Of a stretch of DNA of 64,000 bases, positions 44,991-55,100 are shown piece after piece (position 1 is the stretch's first letter; each line of letters opens with the position of its first letter). Source of the stretch: Tropicibacter sp. Alg240-R139 (GTDB lineage: Bacteria > Pseudomonadota > Alphaproteobacteria > Rhodobacterales > Rhodobacteraceae). The notes beneath the pieces are model-generated. The model was given only the letters and a program-made list of their open reading frames with translations. It searched no databases and was not told the origin of the DNA. The position numbers and the translations under genes were made by a program. The stretch spans positions 421,249-485,248 of the forward strand of contig NZ_UNRA01000002.1 in assembly GCF_900537075.1 (NCBI RefSeq). The letters are read 5' to 3'.

Positions 44991-45013
44991 TTTAATTTGA
45001 TTTTCAAATTAAA
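44991..45013. promoter_or_regulatory. Predicted XylR operator between xylR and xylF
   Basis: The site has perfect 10-base arms TTTAATTTGA and TCAAATTAAA separated by TTT. It lies between divergent xylR and xylF, 76 bases before xylF. The outer 7 bases of both arms and the total length of 23 are identical to the site at 37107-37129. A weak promoter-like pair (TTTACA at 44961, TATTCG at 44984) lies just upstream. Confidence 0.8.
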
Positions 45014-45089
45014 ATGCACCACGATTGTTGAACAGGCCGCGCTTGAGGACCAAAAACAGCGCAGGGCCGATTTTGTTTGGGAGGACAAT

Positions 45090-46118
45090 ATGAAATTCTT
45101 TGCAACCGCGACGGCCATCGTCGCCGGCGCAATCATGAGCACTGCGGCTTGGGCCGAAGATATCGTCATTGGCGTCAGCTGGTCGAATTTCCAGGAAGAG
45201 CGTTGGAAAACCGACGAGGCCGCGATCAAGGCCGAGTTGGACGCTAAGGGCGCCACCTATATTTCGGCGGACGCGCAAAGCTCGTCGGCCAAGCAGCTGT
45301 CGGATGTTGAAAGCCTGATTGCCCAAGGCGCAACGGCGCTGATCATTCTGGCCCAAGACGCCCAGGCCATTGGCCCGGCGGTTCAGGCCGCTGCGGACGA
45401 GGGCATTCCGGTCGTCGGGTATGACCGTCTGATCGAAGATCCGCGCGCGTTTTACCTGACTTTTGACAATGTCGAAGTTGGCCGCATGCAGGCGCGGGCC
45501 GTGTTTGAGGCGATGCCCAAGGGCCGCTATGTCATGATCAAGGGCTCGCCCACTGACCCTAACGCGGACTTCCTGCGCGCTGGCCAGCAAGAAGTGCTTC
45601 AGGACGCCATCGACAAAGGTGACATCACCATTGTGGCCGAGGCTTATACTGATGGCTGGCTGCCCGCGAACGCACAGCGCAACATGGAGCAGATCCTGAC
45701 CGCGCAAGACAACGGCGTCGATGCGGTTGTGGCTTCGAATGACGGCACCGCTGGCGGCGTCGTCGCAGCGCTGACTGCACAAGGCATGGAAGGAATCCCT
45801 GTTTCGGGACAGGACGGCGACCATGCTGCCCTGAACCGTGTGGCCAAGGGCACGCAGACCGTATCCGTCTGGAAAGACGCGCGCGATCTTGGCAAAGCCG
45901 CGGCTAGCATCGCCGTTTCACTTGCCGAAGGCACCAAGATGAACGCCATCGGTGGCGCTGATGACTGGACCTCGCCCGGCGGTACCAAGATGAGCGCCAT
46001 GTTCCTGAGCCCGCTGCCTGTGACCAAAGAGAACCTGTCTGACGTTGTCGATGCTCAGTGGATTACTCAAGAAGCGCTGTGCCAAGGTGTGACCGCAGGT
46101 CCGACCCCCTGTAACTAA
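45090..46118 (+). CDS. xylF: Xylose ABC transporter substrate-binding protein
   Basis: This 342-residue periplasmic protein has a signal peptide (FFATATAIVAGAIMSTAAWA) and the Peripla_BP_4 fold: IVIGVSWSNFQEERWKTDE, VVGYDRLIED, GSPTDPNADFLRAGQ and VVASNDGTAGG, close to XylF. GGGAGG precedes the ATG at 45090; the open frame extends further upstream across the operator and is not used. A hairpin follows its stop, which fits a highly expressed first gene of the xylFHG unit. Confidence 0.95.
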   Translation: MKFFATATAIVAGAIMSTAAWAEDIVIGVSWSNFQEERWKTDEAAIKAELDAKGATYISADAQSSSAKQLSDVESLIAQGATALIILAQDAQAIGPAVQAAADEGIPVVGYDRLIEDPRAFYLTFDNVEVGRMQARAVFEAMPKGRYVMIKGSPTDPNADFLRAGQQEVLQDAIDKGDITIVAEAYTDGWLPANAQRNMEQILTAQDNGVDAVVASNDGTAGGVVAALTAQGMEGIPVSGQDGDHAALNRVAKGTQTVSVWKDARDLGKAAASIAVSLAEGTKMNAIGGADDWTSPGGTKMSAMFLSPLPVTKENLSDVVDAQWITQEALCQGVTAGPTPCN

Positions 46119-46137
46119 GCCGACCACAAGAGAAACA

Positions 46138-46168
46138 GCCTTGCCCCGGTTCCAAATCCGGGGGAGGC
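46138..46168 (+). terminator. Hairpin between xylF and xylH (attenuator or mRNA stabiliser)
   Basis: GCCT and CCCCGG pair with CCGGGG and AGGC around an 8-base loop, 20 bases after the xylF stop. No T-run follows, and xylH begins 22 bases later. Such hairpins commonly raise binding-protein mRNA over that of the permease and ATPase. Confidence 0.55.
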
Positions 46169-46190
46169 ACCAAAATCTGCAGGACATCCT

Positions 46191-47489
46191 ATGACCCATT
46201 CTGAGGCGGATCTGTCCCCGGCAACCCCCAAGAAAAACATCGTGCAAACGCTAGAGCTGGATTTGCGGCTCTTGGGTATGATCGGCGCATTCGCCGTGCT
46301 TTGCATCGGGTTTGATCTGGTGACCGGAGGGCGGTTCCTGACACCGCGAAACATCTTCAACCTGACGATCCAGACCGTGTCTGTTGCCATCATGGCGACC
46401 GGAATGGTGTTTGTCATCGTCACCCGCCACATCGACCTGAGCGTTGGTGCGCTGCTGGCAACATGTTCAGCCGTCATGGCAATGACTCAGACCCAGTTCT
46501 TGCCGAACGTGTTGGGCCTAGGCTTGGGTCATCCGCTGATCCCATGGATTTCGATTGCGGTTGGCCTGATGGTCGGAACCCTGATCGGAGCCTTTCAGGG
46601 GTGGATGGTCGGTTATCTGACCATACCCGCCTTCATCGTCACACTTGGCGGTCTGCTGGTTTGGCGCAACGTGGGGTGGTATTTGACCAGTGGCAAAACC
46701 ATCGGTCCGCTGGATCCGACTTTTCAAAAATTCGGCGGCATCAACGGCACGCTCGGAGCAACCGGATCATGGGTCTTGGGATTGCTGGCCGTGGCAGGTG
46801 CGCTCTATGGTCTTTGGACGAGCCGGCGCAACAAGATCAAACACGGGTTTACAGTCAAGCCAATGTGGGCAGAGGGTGTGCTGGCTGGCATCATTTCCGC
46901 GGCCATCCTTGGGTTTGTTGCTGTACTCAACGCCTATGAGGTACCGACCCGAAAACTCCAACGCATGTTCGAAGCCCGTGGTGAAGTTATGCCCGAAGGG
47001 TTCACGCAATCTTATGGCATCCCGATTTCGGTGCTGTTGCTTATCTTCATTGCTGTGGCCATGACGATCTTGGCGAAACGCACCCGGCTTGGCCGCTATA
47101 TCTTTGCCACGGGCGGCAACCCGGACGCGGCAGAGCTGTCGGGGATCAACACCCGCTGGCTGACGGTCAAGATATTTGCGCTGATGGGCGCGCTCTGTGC
47201 GATCTCGGCCGTAGTGGCTTCGGCCCGATTGACCAATCATTCCAACGACATCGGCACGCTGGACGAGCTGCGTGTGATTGCGGCAGCCGTCATCGGCGGC
47301 ACTGCTCTGGCCGGTGGGTTGGGGACCATTCACGGCGCCATCCTGGGCGCGCTGATTATGCAATCGCTGCAATCGGGCATGGCGATGGTGGGCGTCGATG
47401 CACCGCTGCAGAACATCGTCGTGGGCGCAGTTCTGGTGCTGGCTGTTCTGATCGACATCATCTATCGCAAAAAGACGGGAGAGAGCTGA
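46191..47489 (+). CDS. xylH: Xylose ABC transporter permease
   Basis: This 432-residue inner-membrane protein has about 10 to 12 spans and the BPD_transp_2 pattern, including [33 protein letters not shown] and [20 protein letters not shown]. The length matches the long XylH rather than the shorter RbsC type. It forms the channel for xylose with XylF and XylG. Its stop overlaps the xylG start as TGATG. Confidence 0.95.
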   Translation: MTHSEADLSPATPKKNIVQTLELDLRLLGMIGAFAVLCIGFDLVTGGRFLTPRNIFNLTIQTVSVAIMATGMVFVIVTRHIDLSVGALLATCSAVMAMTQTQFLPNVLGLGLGHPLIPWISIAVGLMVGTLIGAFQGWMVGYLTIPAFIVTLGGLLVWRNVGWYLTSGKTIGPLDPTFQKFGGINGTLGATGSWVLGLLAVAGALYGLWTSRRNKIKHGFTVKPMWAEGVLAGIISAAILGFVAVLNAYEVPTRKLQRMFEARGEVMPEGFTQSYGIPISVLLLIFIAVAMTILAKRTRLGRYIFATGGNPDAAELSGINTRWLTVKIFALMGALCAISAVVASARLTNHSNDIGTLDELRVIAAAVIGGTALAGGLGTIHGAILGALIMQSLQSGMAMVGVDAPLQNIVVGAVLVLAVLIDIIYRKKTGES

Positions 47490-48268
47490 TGGCCAAATCC
47501 GACATCAACCGCGATCAGACCCCCTTGGTCGAAATGCGCGACATCTGCATCTCATTCGGTGGCGTCCATGCCGTCGATCACGTCAGCGTCGATCTGTATC
47601 CGGGCGAAGTTGTGGGCCTTTTGGGTCACAACGGCGCGGGTAAGTCGACCCTGATCAAGATCCTGTCCGGCGCGTATCAGGGCGACAGTGGCGAGATCTT
47701 GATCAACGGCGAAAGGGTTGAGATCAACAACCCTCGCGATGCCCGATCCCACAAGATCGAGACGATCTATCAAACACTGGCCTTGGCCGACAATCTGGAT
47801 GCGGCGAGTAACCTATTTCTGGGGCGTGAGCTGGTCACGTCTTTCGGGTTGGTAGACGATGACGCCATGGAATCCGAGTGTCGCAAGATCATGGGGCGGC
47901 TCAATCCGAATTTCAAAAAGTTTGCCGAACCCGTTTCGGCGCTTTCAGGTGGACAAAGACAATCGGTCGCGATTGCGCGCGCGGTTTACTTCGATGCCCG
48001 TATCCTGATCATGGACGAACCCACAGCCGCGCTTGGGCCGCATGAGACGCAGATGGTGTCCGAGCTGATCCAGCAGCTGAAAGCCGAAGGGATCGGCATC
48101 TTTCTGATCAGTCACGACATCCACGATGTGATGGAGCTGTGCGATCGGGCCAGCGTGATGAAGAACGGCAAATTGGTGGGCACGGTGGACGTCGGTGATG
48201 TCACTGATGACGACCTGCTGGGAATGATCATCCTGGGCAAACACCCCGGTGCCAGAGAGGCGGAATGA
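47489..48268 (+). CDS. xylG: Sugar ABC transporter ATPase, single-domain XylG type
   Basis: This 259-residue protein has one complete ABC domain: [17 protein letters not shown] (Walker A), [18 protein letters not shown] (signature), [13 protein letters not shown] (Walker B) and FLISHDI (H-loop). E. coli XylG has two domains in about 510 residues; this one matches the single-domain FrcA-like form known in alphaproteobacteria, which should work as a homodimer. It follows xylH with a 1-base overlap. Confidence 0.93.
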   Translation: MAKSDINRDQTPLVEMRDICISFGGVHAVDHVSVDLYPGEVVGLLGHNGAGKSTLIKILSGAYQGDSGEILINGERVEINNPRDARSHKIETIYQTLALADNLDAASNLFLGRELVTSFGLVDDDAMESECRKIMGRLNPNFKKFAEPVSALSGGQRQSVAIARAVYFDARILIMDEPTAALGPHETQMVSELIQQLKAEGIGIFLISHDIHDVMELCDRASVMKNGKLVGTVDVGDVTDDDLLGMIILGKHPGAREAE

Positions 48269-48278
48269 GGAACCTGTC

Positions 48279-49193
48279 ATGACACTTCTTGTGGCAGATG
48301 TAGGCGGCACGAACACGCGGATCGGCTTGTCCGATGCCGATGGCGTGGCGCAGATCAGGCGGTACGAGAATGACGCATACCCCTCGTTCGATGCGGTGCT
48401 CAAGAGTTACCTGTCCCAAGTGGGGCAGGTGGATTTGTCAGGTGCAGTGATCGCGGTGGCTGGGCCGGTCACATCGACCCAAGCCAAGCTGACGAACCGT
48501 GATTGGTCGTTTGACAGCGCACAATTGGCGCAAATCCTACCAGGTGCCCCCAAAGTCCATTTGATCAATGATTTGGTGGCACTTGGCCATGCCTTGCCGC
48601 ATCTGACGGAGGGGCAGCAATCAACCCTCTTGTCTGGCGTAGATCATCGCCTCAACACGCAGAAGTTGGTGGCCGGGGTCGGCACCGGTTTCAACGTCTG
48701 TCTGCTGCGCGATGGTGTGGTCATGGAGGCCGAGTTAGGCCACGCCAGCCTGCCATACAGCGTGGCGACGCTTCTGAGGGATGCGTTGGGAGCAGAGGCC
48801 AAGCGTTTCACGTCCAACGAGGCGGTTTTGTCCGGGCGGGGGTTGTCGCGCCTCTATCAGGCGATGACAGGTCAGGCGCTTACAGGGTCACAAATCATAG
48901 CTGCGGCAGAGGCAGGGGATTGCCGATCTGCCAGTGACACTATCACGCTGATGGCCCGCCTGCTTGGGTGTTTCACGCGCGAGTTGGTCTTCCAGTATCT
49001 GCCATTCGGCGGCATCCATTTTGCAGGCGGTGCCGCGCGCGGAGTGCTTGGCTCCGACGCGCGTGAGGCATTTCTGATGGCGCTACTGAACGACGGTCCA
49101 TTTCACGAGCAGGTGGCTCAGGTTCCGGTGCATGTTATCTTGGACGATCAGGCGGCCCTGATCGGTGCCGCGTGCTATTTTGAGGGGAGATAG
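48279..49193 (+). CDS. glk: Glucokinase
   Basis: This 304-residue protein matches the bacterial glucokinase family (PF02685 type): LLVADVGGTNTRIGLSD at the N-terminus, HLINDLVALGHALP, VAGVGTGFNVCLLRDG, EAELGHASLP and HFAGGAARGVLGSD. It phosphorylates glucose with ATP. The ATG at 48279, 10 bases after the xylG stop with GAGGAA upstream, fits the family N-terminus; an earlier ATG inside xylG does not. Its place in the xylose unit suggests that the transporter also brings in glucose, or that mixed plant sugars are the normal signal. Confidence 0.93.
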   Translation: MTLLVADVGGTNTRIGLSDADGVAQIRRYENDAYPSFDAVLKSYLSQVGQVDLSGAVIAVAGPVTSTQAKLTNRDWSFDSAQLAQILPGAPKVHLINDLVALGHALPHLTEGQQSTLLSGVDHRLNTQKLVAGVGTGFNVCLLRDGVVMEAELGHASLPYSVATLLRDALGAEAKRFTSNEAVLSGRGLSRLYQAMTGQALTGSQIIAAAEAGDCRSASDTITLMARLLGCFTRELVFQYLPFGGIHFAGGAARGVLGSDAREAFLMALLNDGPFHEQVAQVPVHVILDDQAALIGAACYFEGR

Positions 49194-49196
49194 ACC

Positions 49197-50183
49197 ATGC
49201 CCAAGCCGTTTCGTTGGGGATGTCTGTCGACCGCCAAGATCGCGCGAGAGCAAGTTTTGCCAGCAATTGCCCGGTCAGAAACCGGGGTGTTGCAGGCGAT
49301 TTCAAGCAGGGATGCAGGTCGCGCGCAGATCGCGGCAAGCCGGTTCGACGCGGCGCGGTGGTATGACAGCCACGAGGCACTGCTGGCGGACCCGGAAGTG
49401 GATGGCGTTTATATCCCGCTGCCTACATCGCATCACACCGAATGGGCCATTCGTGCGGCAGAGGCTGGCAAACACGTGCTGTGCGAAAAACCGATTGCGT
49501 TGAAGGCATCAGACATCGACCGCATCGCGGCAGTGGGGCGGGACAACAACGTTCTAATCTCAGAAGCTTATATGGTCTGGTATCACCCGCAGTGGCACAA
49601 AGTCCGCGCATTGATCCAGAACGGGTCCATCGGGCGGTTGCGGCAAGTGACGGGTGGGTTTTCCTTCTTCAATGTCGATCCGGCGAACACCCGCAATCAG
49701 CTTGACGCCGGGGGCGGGGCCTTGCCCGACATCGGCGTTTACCCGGTGATCACAACGCTGATGAGCACTGGGGCCGAGCCGCTGAGTGTCGAGGCGGATG
49801 TCGAGTTCTCGCCGGAGTTCAAGACCGATATCTATGCGCAAACTGTCGTCAGGTTCGAAGGGTTCAACCTGGTTTTTCACGTCTCGACGCAGATGGCGCT
49901 ACATCAGTCCATGCGGTTCTTTGGGGAGACCGGTTGGATCGACGTGCGCGCGCCTTTCAATGCAGGCGATTATGGTGCGGCAGAGGTGATCTTGTATGAT
50001 CAGACCAATACGCAGCAGCAGATGTTCCGCTTTACGGGCGCCCGTCAGTACGAGATGCAGGTGGACGCTTTTGCCCGCGCCTGTGAAGGGAAAGGAGCGG
50101 GCGTGGTGCCGTTGTCGCTGTCCCGTCAGGTTCAAGAGATCATCGAACAGATCTATTTCGCTGGGGATTCAGCCACACGGTAG
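49197..50183 (+). CDS. Gfo/Idh/MocA-family dehydrogenase, possible D-xylose or related sugar dehydrogenase
   Basis: This 328-residue NAD(P)-dependent enzyme begins FRWGCLSTAKIAREQVLPAI, has YIPLPTSHHTEWAIRA, HVLCEKPIAL with the conserved Glu-Lys-Pro, and GGGALPDIGVYPV. The overall pattern is close to dimeric dihydrodiol/D-xylose dehydrogenases. It is the last gene of the xylFHG-glk unit, starting 3 bases after glk. It may oxidise xylose to xylonolactone as a side route, but the substrate is not shown by the sequence. Confidence 0.85.
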   Translation: MPKPFRWGCLSTAKIAREQVLPAIARSETGVLQAISSRDAGRAQIAASRFDAARWYDSHEALLADPEVDGVYIPLPTSHHTEWAIRAAEAGKHVLCEKPIALKASDIDRIAAVGRDNNVLISEAYMVWYHPQWHKVRALIQNGSIGRLRQVTGGFSFFNVDPANTRNQLDAGGGALPDIGVYPVITTLMSTGAEPLSVEADVEFSPEFKTDIYAQTVVRFEGFNLVFHVSTQMALHQSMRFFGETGWIDVRAPFNAGDYGAAEVILYDQTNTQQQMFRFTGARQYEMQVDAFARACEGKGAGVVPLSLSRQVQEIIEQIYFAGDSATR

Positions 50184-50205
50184 GCGCGCGTCCAGCCTCG
50201 AAGCG

Positions 50206-50255
50206 CTCCCGCCCGTCGTTGATGCCCCTTGCGGGACACCTCCTCCCGTTGGGCC
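50206..50255 (+). repeat. Interspersed intergenic repeat, copy A
   Basis: This 50-base stretch recurs in the opposite orientation at 60663-60711 with two C/T differences and a one-base indel. It lies between two convergent genes and runs directly into an 18-base-pair hairpin. Confidence 0.85.
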
Positions 50256-50290
50256 AGGCTCATGCGGGCTTTGCCCGCATGAGCCTGGCC
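50252..50290. terminator. Perfect 18-bp hairpin, probable bidirectional terminator
   Basis: The arm at 50252-50269 is exactly complementary to 50273-50290 around a TTT loop. It sits between the convergent dehydrogenase and gamma-glutamyltransferase genes, so it could end both transcripts or act as a REP-like element. No T-run follows. Confidence 0.7.
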
Positions 50291-50334
50291 CCCCGCCGTC
50301 CGCAGGACGCAAGGCCGATAGGCCGCGCAGGTGG

Positions 50335-52125
50335 TCAGCGTCCCACAGCGTAGGCTTGCATCAGCCGCGGCGTGGCTGCAGCACGCAATATCCCATCCGG
50401 GGCTCGGCTTGCTGCCGTCAACCGGCCCACGGTCCAGGGCTCAGCAACTTCGATGGCGTGGCCTTTGGCGCACAGGGTTTCGATGATCTCAGCCCCAAAG
50501 CCGGGTTCGACCATCAGGTGGCCGGGGTGCACCTCGCGCGGGTAGAACGAGCTTTGGAAATGGCCGGTGTGAAACAGCGGCGCGTCGATGGCCTCTTGCA
50601 GGTTCAGGCTCCCATGTACCAGACGTAGCAGGTAGATCAGTTGCCATTGATCCTGCTGATCGCCCCCCGGCGTGCCAAAAGCCAACTCCTGCCCCTCAGG
50701 CGAACGCGCCATCGACGGGGACAGGGTGGTACGGGGACGTCGGCCTGGCGCCATAGAGGTCGGCAGCCCGTCATCCAGCCAGAACATCTGCGCGCGCGAA
50801 TTCAATGGCATGCCCAATCCCGGCACCACGGGCGAGGATTGCAGCCAGCCGCCTGATGGTGTGGCTGAGACCATGTTGCCCCAGCGGTCGATGACATCCA
50901 GATGCACGGTGTCGCCGCGCTTTTCAGTCAGATGAGACATTGTCGGTTCACCTGCGCCAATGGCATGCTTGGGTACGTGCGACAAGGCCGCGTGGGCCAG
51001 CATTGCCTCGACCCATGCTGTGTATCCTGGCAAGCGGCCCGGACGTTGTTCGGTCGAGGCAACAGACCCGATCATCGCCCGACGTTTGGTGGCGTAGCTG
51101 TCAGACAAGAGCTGTGCTATCGGGATTTCGGTGAAGTTCGGATCGCCGTAATAAGCCTCGCGATCTGCAAAGGCGAGCTTCATGGCCTCGGTGACGTGAT
51201 GGACGAAATCCACCCCGTTGAGATCCATCTGATCAAGCGGGAGACCTTCTAGCAGTTTCAACGCTTGCAGCATCGTTGGTCCCTGGGTCCACGGCCCGCC
51301 CTTCCAGACGGTCCAGCCGTGGTAATCCACTTGCAACGGTGCCTCGTAACTTGCCTGCCAGTGGGCCAAATCCTGCCCGGTCAGAACCCCCTTATGCGGG
51401 GTGCCGCTGGCATCCATGAGGCATGCATCCCCAACGAACGCATCAATCGCCTCGGCAATGAAACCGGAATAGAACGTTTTGCGCGCAGCCTCGATCTGCG
51501 CTTCACGCCCTTGAACGGTTTCCGCCTCGGACAACAGTTTTTCCCACGTGTCCGCCAGTTGTGGGTTGCGAAACAGCGCACCGGGCTGGGGCGGGACGCC
51601 ATCCGGAACCCAGGTGGCATGGGAAGTCGGCCATTCTTTGGCAAAGAAGTCGGCCAGCCCGGCGATCGTATTGGCCACGCGTGGCAAAAGGGGATGACCT
51701 GTTCGGGCGTAGTGAATGGCCGGTTCCAGAATGTCCCGCAGGGGCAGAGATCCGTGATCGCGCAGGGTGATCATCCAGGCATCAAACGCCCCCGGCACCA
51801 CCGTCGCCAGCAGGCCAGAGCCGGGTATCATCTCAAGTCCTAACTCTTTGAGATGCGCAATCGTTGCGCCCGCCGGCGCCACGCCTTGACCGCAAACCAT
51901 TGTCGGTTCCGCATGTCCGGCGGGTTTGATCAGCATCGGCATATCGCCAAGCGGGCCGTTCAGATGCGGCTCGACCACATGCAGCGTGAACCCCATCGCA
52001 GCCGCCGCATCAAATGCGTTGCCGCCGCGTTCCAGCAGCCGCATGCCGACGGCCGAGGCGATCCAATGGGTCGAGGTTGCAACCCCAAAAGTGCCAGCGA
52101 TCTCGGGGCGGGTGGTGAAGGTCAT
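50335..52125 (-). CDS. ggt: Gamma-glutamyltransferase family protein
   Basis: This 596-residue enzyme of the Ntn-hydrolase superfamily transfers or hydrolyses gamma-glutamyl groups such as that of glutathione. The N-terminus GVATSTHWIASAVGMRLLERGGNAFDAA is typical. The self-cleavage site with nucleophile Thr is in EKRGDTVHLDVID near residue 410, and SPSMARSPEGQELAFGTPGGD follows. There is no signal peptide, so it is probably cytoplasmic, unlike E. coli periplasmic Ggt. GGAG precedes the ATG. It is convergent with the xylose unit. Confidence 0.93.
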   Translation of the reverse strand: MTFTTRPEIAGTFGVATSTHWIASAVGMRLLERGGNAFDAAAAMGFTLHVVEPHLNGPLGDMPMLIKPAGHAEPTMVCGQGVAPAGATIAHLKELGLEMIPGSGLLATVVPGAFDAWMITLRDHGSLPLRDILEPAIHYARTGHPLLPRVANTIAGLADFFAKEWPTSHATWVPDGVPPQPGALFRNPQLADTWEKLLSEAETVQGREAQIEAARKTFYSGFIAEAIDAFVGDACLMDASGTPHKGVLTGQDLAHWQASYEAPLQVDYHGWTVWKGGPWTQGPTMLQALKLLEGLPLDQMDLNGVDFVHHVTEAMKLAFADREAYYGDPNFTEIPIAQLLSDSYATKRRAMIGSVASTEQRPGRLPGYTAWVEAMLAHAALSHVPKHAIGAGEPTMSHLTEKRGDTVHLDVIDRWGNMVSATPSGGWLQSSPVVPGLGMPLNSRAQMFWLDDGLPTSMAPGRRPRTTLSPSMARSPEGQELAFGTPGGDQQDQWQLIYLLRLVHGSLNLQEAIDAPLFHTGHFQSSFYPREVHPGHLMVEPGFGAEIIETLCAKGHAIEVAEPWTVGRLTAASRAPDGILRAAATPRLMQAYAVGR

Positions 52126-52198
52126 GGGGATCTCCGATTTGCTCGGACAGGATCAGGCCACGATGGCTGGCAGAGGTCAACTGCCGGGCCTTCACACC

Positions 52199-55100
52199 TC
52201 AGTAATCGCGCTCAAAGAACACACCGACGGATGTTTCGCCCTGATTGTCCACTGTCCCTTTGAGTGTGAAACTGTCGGTCACGTCCAGGTTCAGGTTCAA
52301 CTCGGTCTCGCCCTTGGTGTTGACAGTAAAGTCTGTATACAGCCCATCGGCCAAATAGGCCCCGGCACCGAATTGGCCGGCCCCGCTGTCATCAGTGCCC
52401 ACATCAATATTGTCAGCGCCGGTGGCCTCGCGGATGCCCTTGGTCGAATCTCCTCCAGCGCCGCTGAGTTGCGCCAAAGACGCAGCCATCTGGGCAATCA
52501 CAAAGGGTGAAAGCTCAGAGAAGCGGTTGCCAAAGAGCAGCATTGCCAAGGCTTCTTCGCTGGGGCGTTCGGGATCGGAATAAACCTTGATTTCCGGGCC
52601 ATCCAGCGGGCCCGAAATTTCCAGCGTCGCGGTGCCGTCAGATGTAGTGGTGGTCGAGGCAAACTCTAGATAAGGCGTCAAGTTGCCTTGCAGTGTGACG
52701 ATGCCCTTTGTCAATTTCAGGCGGCGGCCCAGAATATCGAAGTTGCCGCGGATCAGTTCGATCTGGCCTGAAGGGGCTGCTGCTGCCGTGGTGCCGCCGA
52801 CATGAATGCGACCGCCCAATTCGGCCTGTAACCCGCGGCCCCGCGCGTAGACTTTGTTAGGGGCCAACAGGTTGACGTCCAGCGAGATCACAGGGCCTGA
52901 ACTGCCGCTTGATGTTTGCACCAGCTTAGCCCGTTTGCGGGTGGTAAATTCCGCACCGGATTCGCCCACGTGGCGGATCTCTGGAATAGGAGCAGCGCCG
53001 ACTGCACCGGATGAAGCAGCAAGGTTAATGTTCGTTTCGCCAAAGACGATTTGCCCGGTAATGGCACTGTTGCCCGCCAGGGGGCCGGACATGGTAATCT
53101 GACCGTTGGCAGAGGTTTCAAAGAACACGTTGTCGGTCAAAATAAGTTCGTTAAGGCTGACGGCGATGCGTCCGTTGAAAGGGGGTGCCAACTCGACCGG
53201 GCCGCGGACATTGAATGTCCCGCCCGCTCGCAACCCGCCAGTGATCCCGATTGTGGCGCTGCCGTTTACCAAGGCAACACGCCCACCGATATTGGTCAGT
53301 GTCTGGCCAGCCGTGGGAACGGCCACAGTCGTACCTGAGGTCGTGATGGTGCCAGTAATTGCCTCGACGCTTGGTACCCCTTTCAGGGCCAGATCGTACT
53401 GCGCGGCGCCGTCGATTGAATTGGGCGAGATGAAAAGGTTGGCAATGCCTAGACCAATTGCACCTTTGGCTGTGACATCCGCCTGACCCGAGCTTTCGTC
53501 GAAACTGCCTGCCACTTTGCTGGTCAGCCCGGAGGGACCGTTGGCATCGGCGTCAATCTCCCACACGCCATTGTTGCGCTTGGCATTCCCTTTGGCGGTG
53601 AGCGCGCCCACCAGTTCTGGTACCAGGCGTTCCAATCGCCGCAAATTGGCATCAAAATTCAAATCGGCAGAGCCGTTTGTTTCGACCGTACCGTCTAGCT
53701 TTACGGTCGAGGATTCCGGCCCGTCGATCTCGACACTGCCGGTCAGACCGTTGCCGGTGGGTTTTACATCCCCAGTCAGGGTTAGTGGACCGGACAGAGT
53801 AGGGATAACGCGCTTCAGCTCATCAAGTGCAGCCTTGAACCGAACTGAACCCGCCTCGTCCTGCAAATTGCCGCTGGCCTGTGCGCTAAGTGCGGTGCCA
53901 TCCAGATCAAAAGTGCGGATATTCAACCCCTTGTCCGAATTGGCCGCATCGACGTCCAGTGTGGTACGCCCCTGGATCAATTCGTCCACCTGAGGAATGC
54001 CACTTGTGACATCGCGGGCAATGGCGCTTAGCTGAACGTCGAAATGACGGCTGGTCAGATCGCCCATTCCTGCGGCTTTGGCTTGCAAATCGCCAGTCAG
54101 ATCTTGCCCAGCTAGGGCCGAGAATAAAGACAAATCCGGGGCCTTGACTGAAGCATTCCCGCTCAAGGCATAGGCGCCTTCGGTACCGGTCAACTTGGCG
54201 ACCGCTTCGGCACTGATTGCTTTGCCGTCCAGTGTGAACTTGCGCACGTCGATACCGGCGTCGTCTCGTTTGGCGTCAAGCACGATGGTGGTGCGACCGG
54301 TGATCAGCGGGTCGATTTCAGGCATGCCGCTGCTCAGGTCCTGCGCCTTTGCATTCAGTTTCACATCGAAATGCTGGCTGGCCATGTCACCCTTTCCGGT
54401 GACGCTAGCCTGCACCGCGCCCGCCAGATCACGTCCCGCGAGAGCAGAGAAAATCGACAGGTCCTGCGCCTCAACTTCCGCTGTGCCATCCAACGCAAAA
54501 GCACCATCCGTTCCAGTGAGTTTAGCTGCAGCTTCGGCGCGCAGGGTCTGTCCTTCGACTGTTAGTTTGCGAACTTCTAGCCCTTGCTGGTCACGCACGG
54601 CGTCCAAAGCGATGGTCGTGCGACCGGCAATGATCGGGTCAATCTCGGTCATGCCGGTTTTCAACCCGTCGCCCTCAACATCGAGTTGGAAGTCAAAGCT
54701 GCCTCCCAATGGCGCGCCCTTGCCGGTCAGATCGGCGTTCACAGTTCCGGCCAGATCGCGCTGTGCCACGCCAGAAAAGCGCGACAGATCGCTGGCCTCG
54801 ACATTGACGGTGCCATCCACCTCGAACCCGCTTTGCAAGCCACTGATTTCAGCGTTTGCCGTCGCGGTGTAGTCTGAGCCTCGCACAACGACATCGCTTA
54901 GGTTCAGATTGTTGCCGCTGACCAAGTCAAAGAACCCGTCCAACGTGACCGAACGACCAACCGCCTGATTGAGCGCAGGATCGGTGAACGCCAACCCGTT
55001 CAGAACCGCCTGCACGTCGCCACGCAGGTCCATCGCTTCGCCTTGATCCAATGTACCCTGACCGGTGATGCGGGCCTGTTTCGCCGCGACATCCGGGGTC

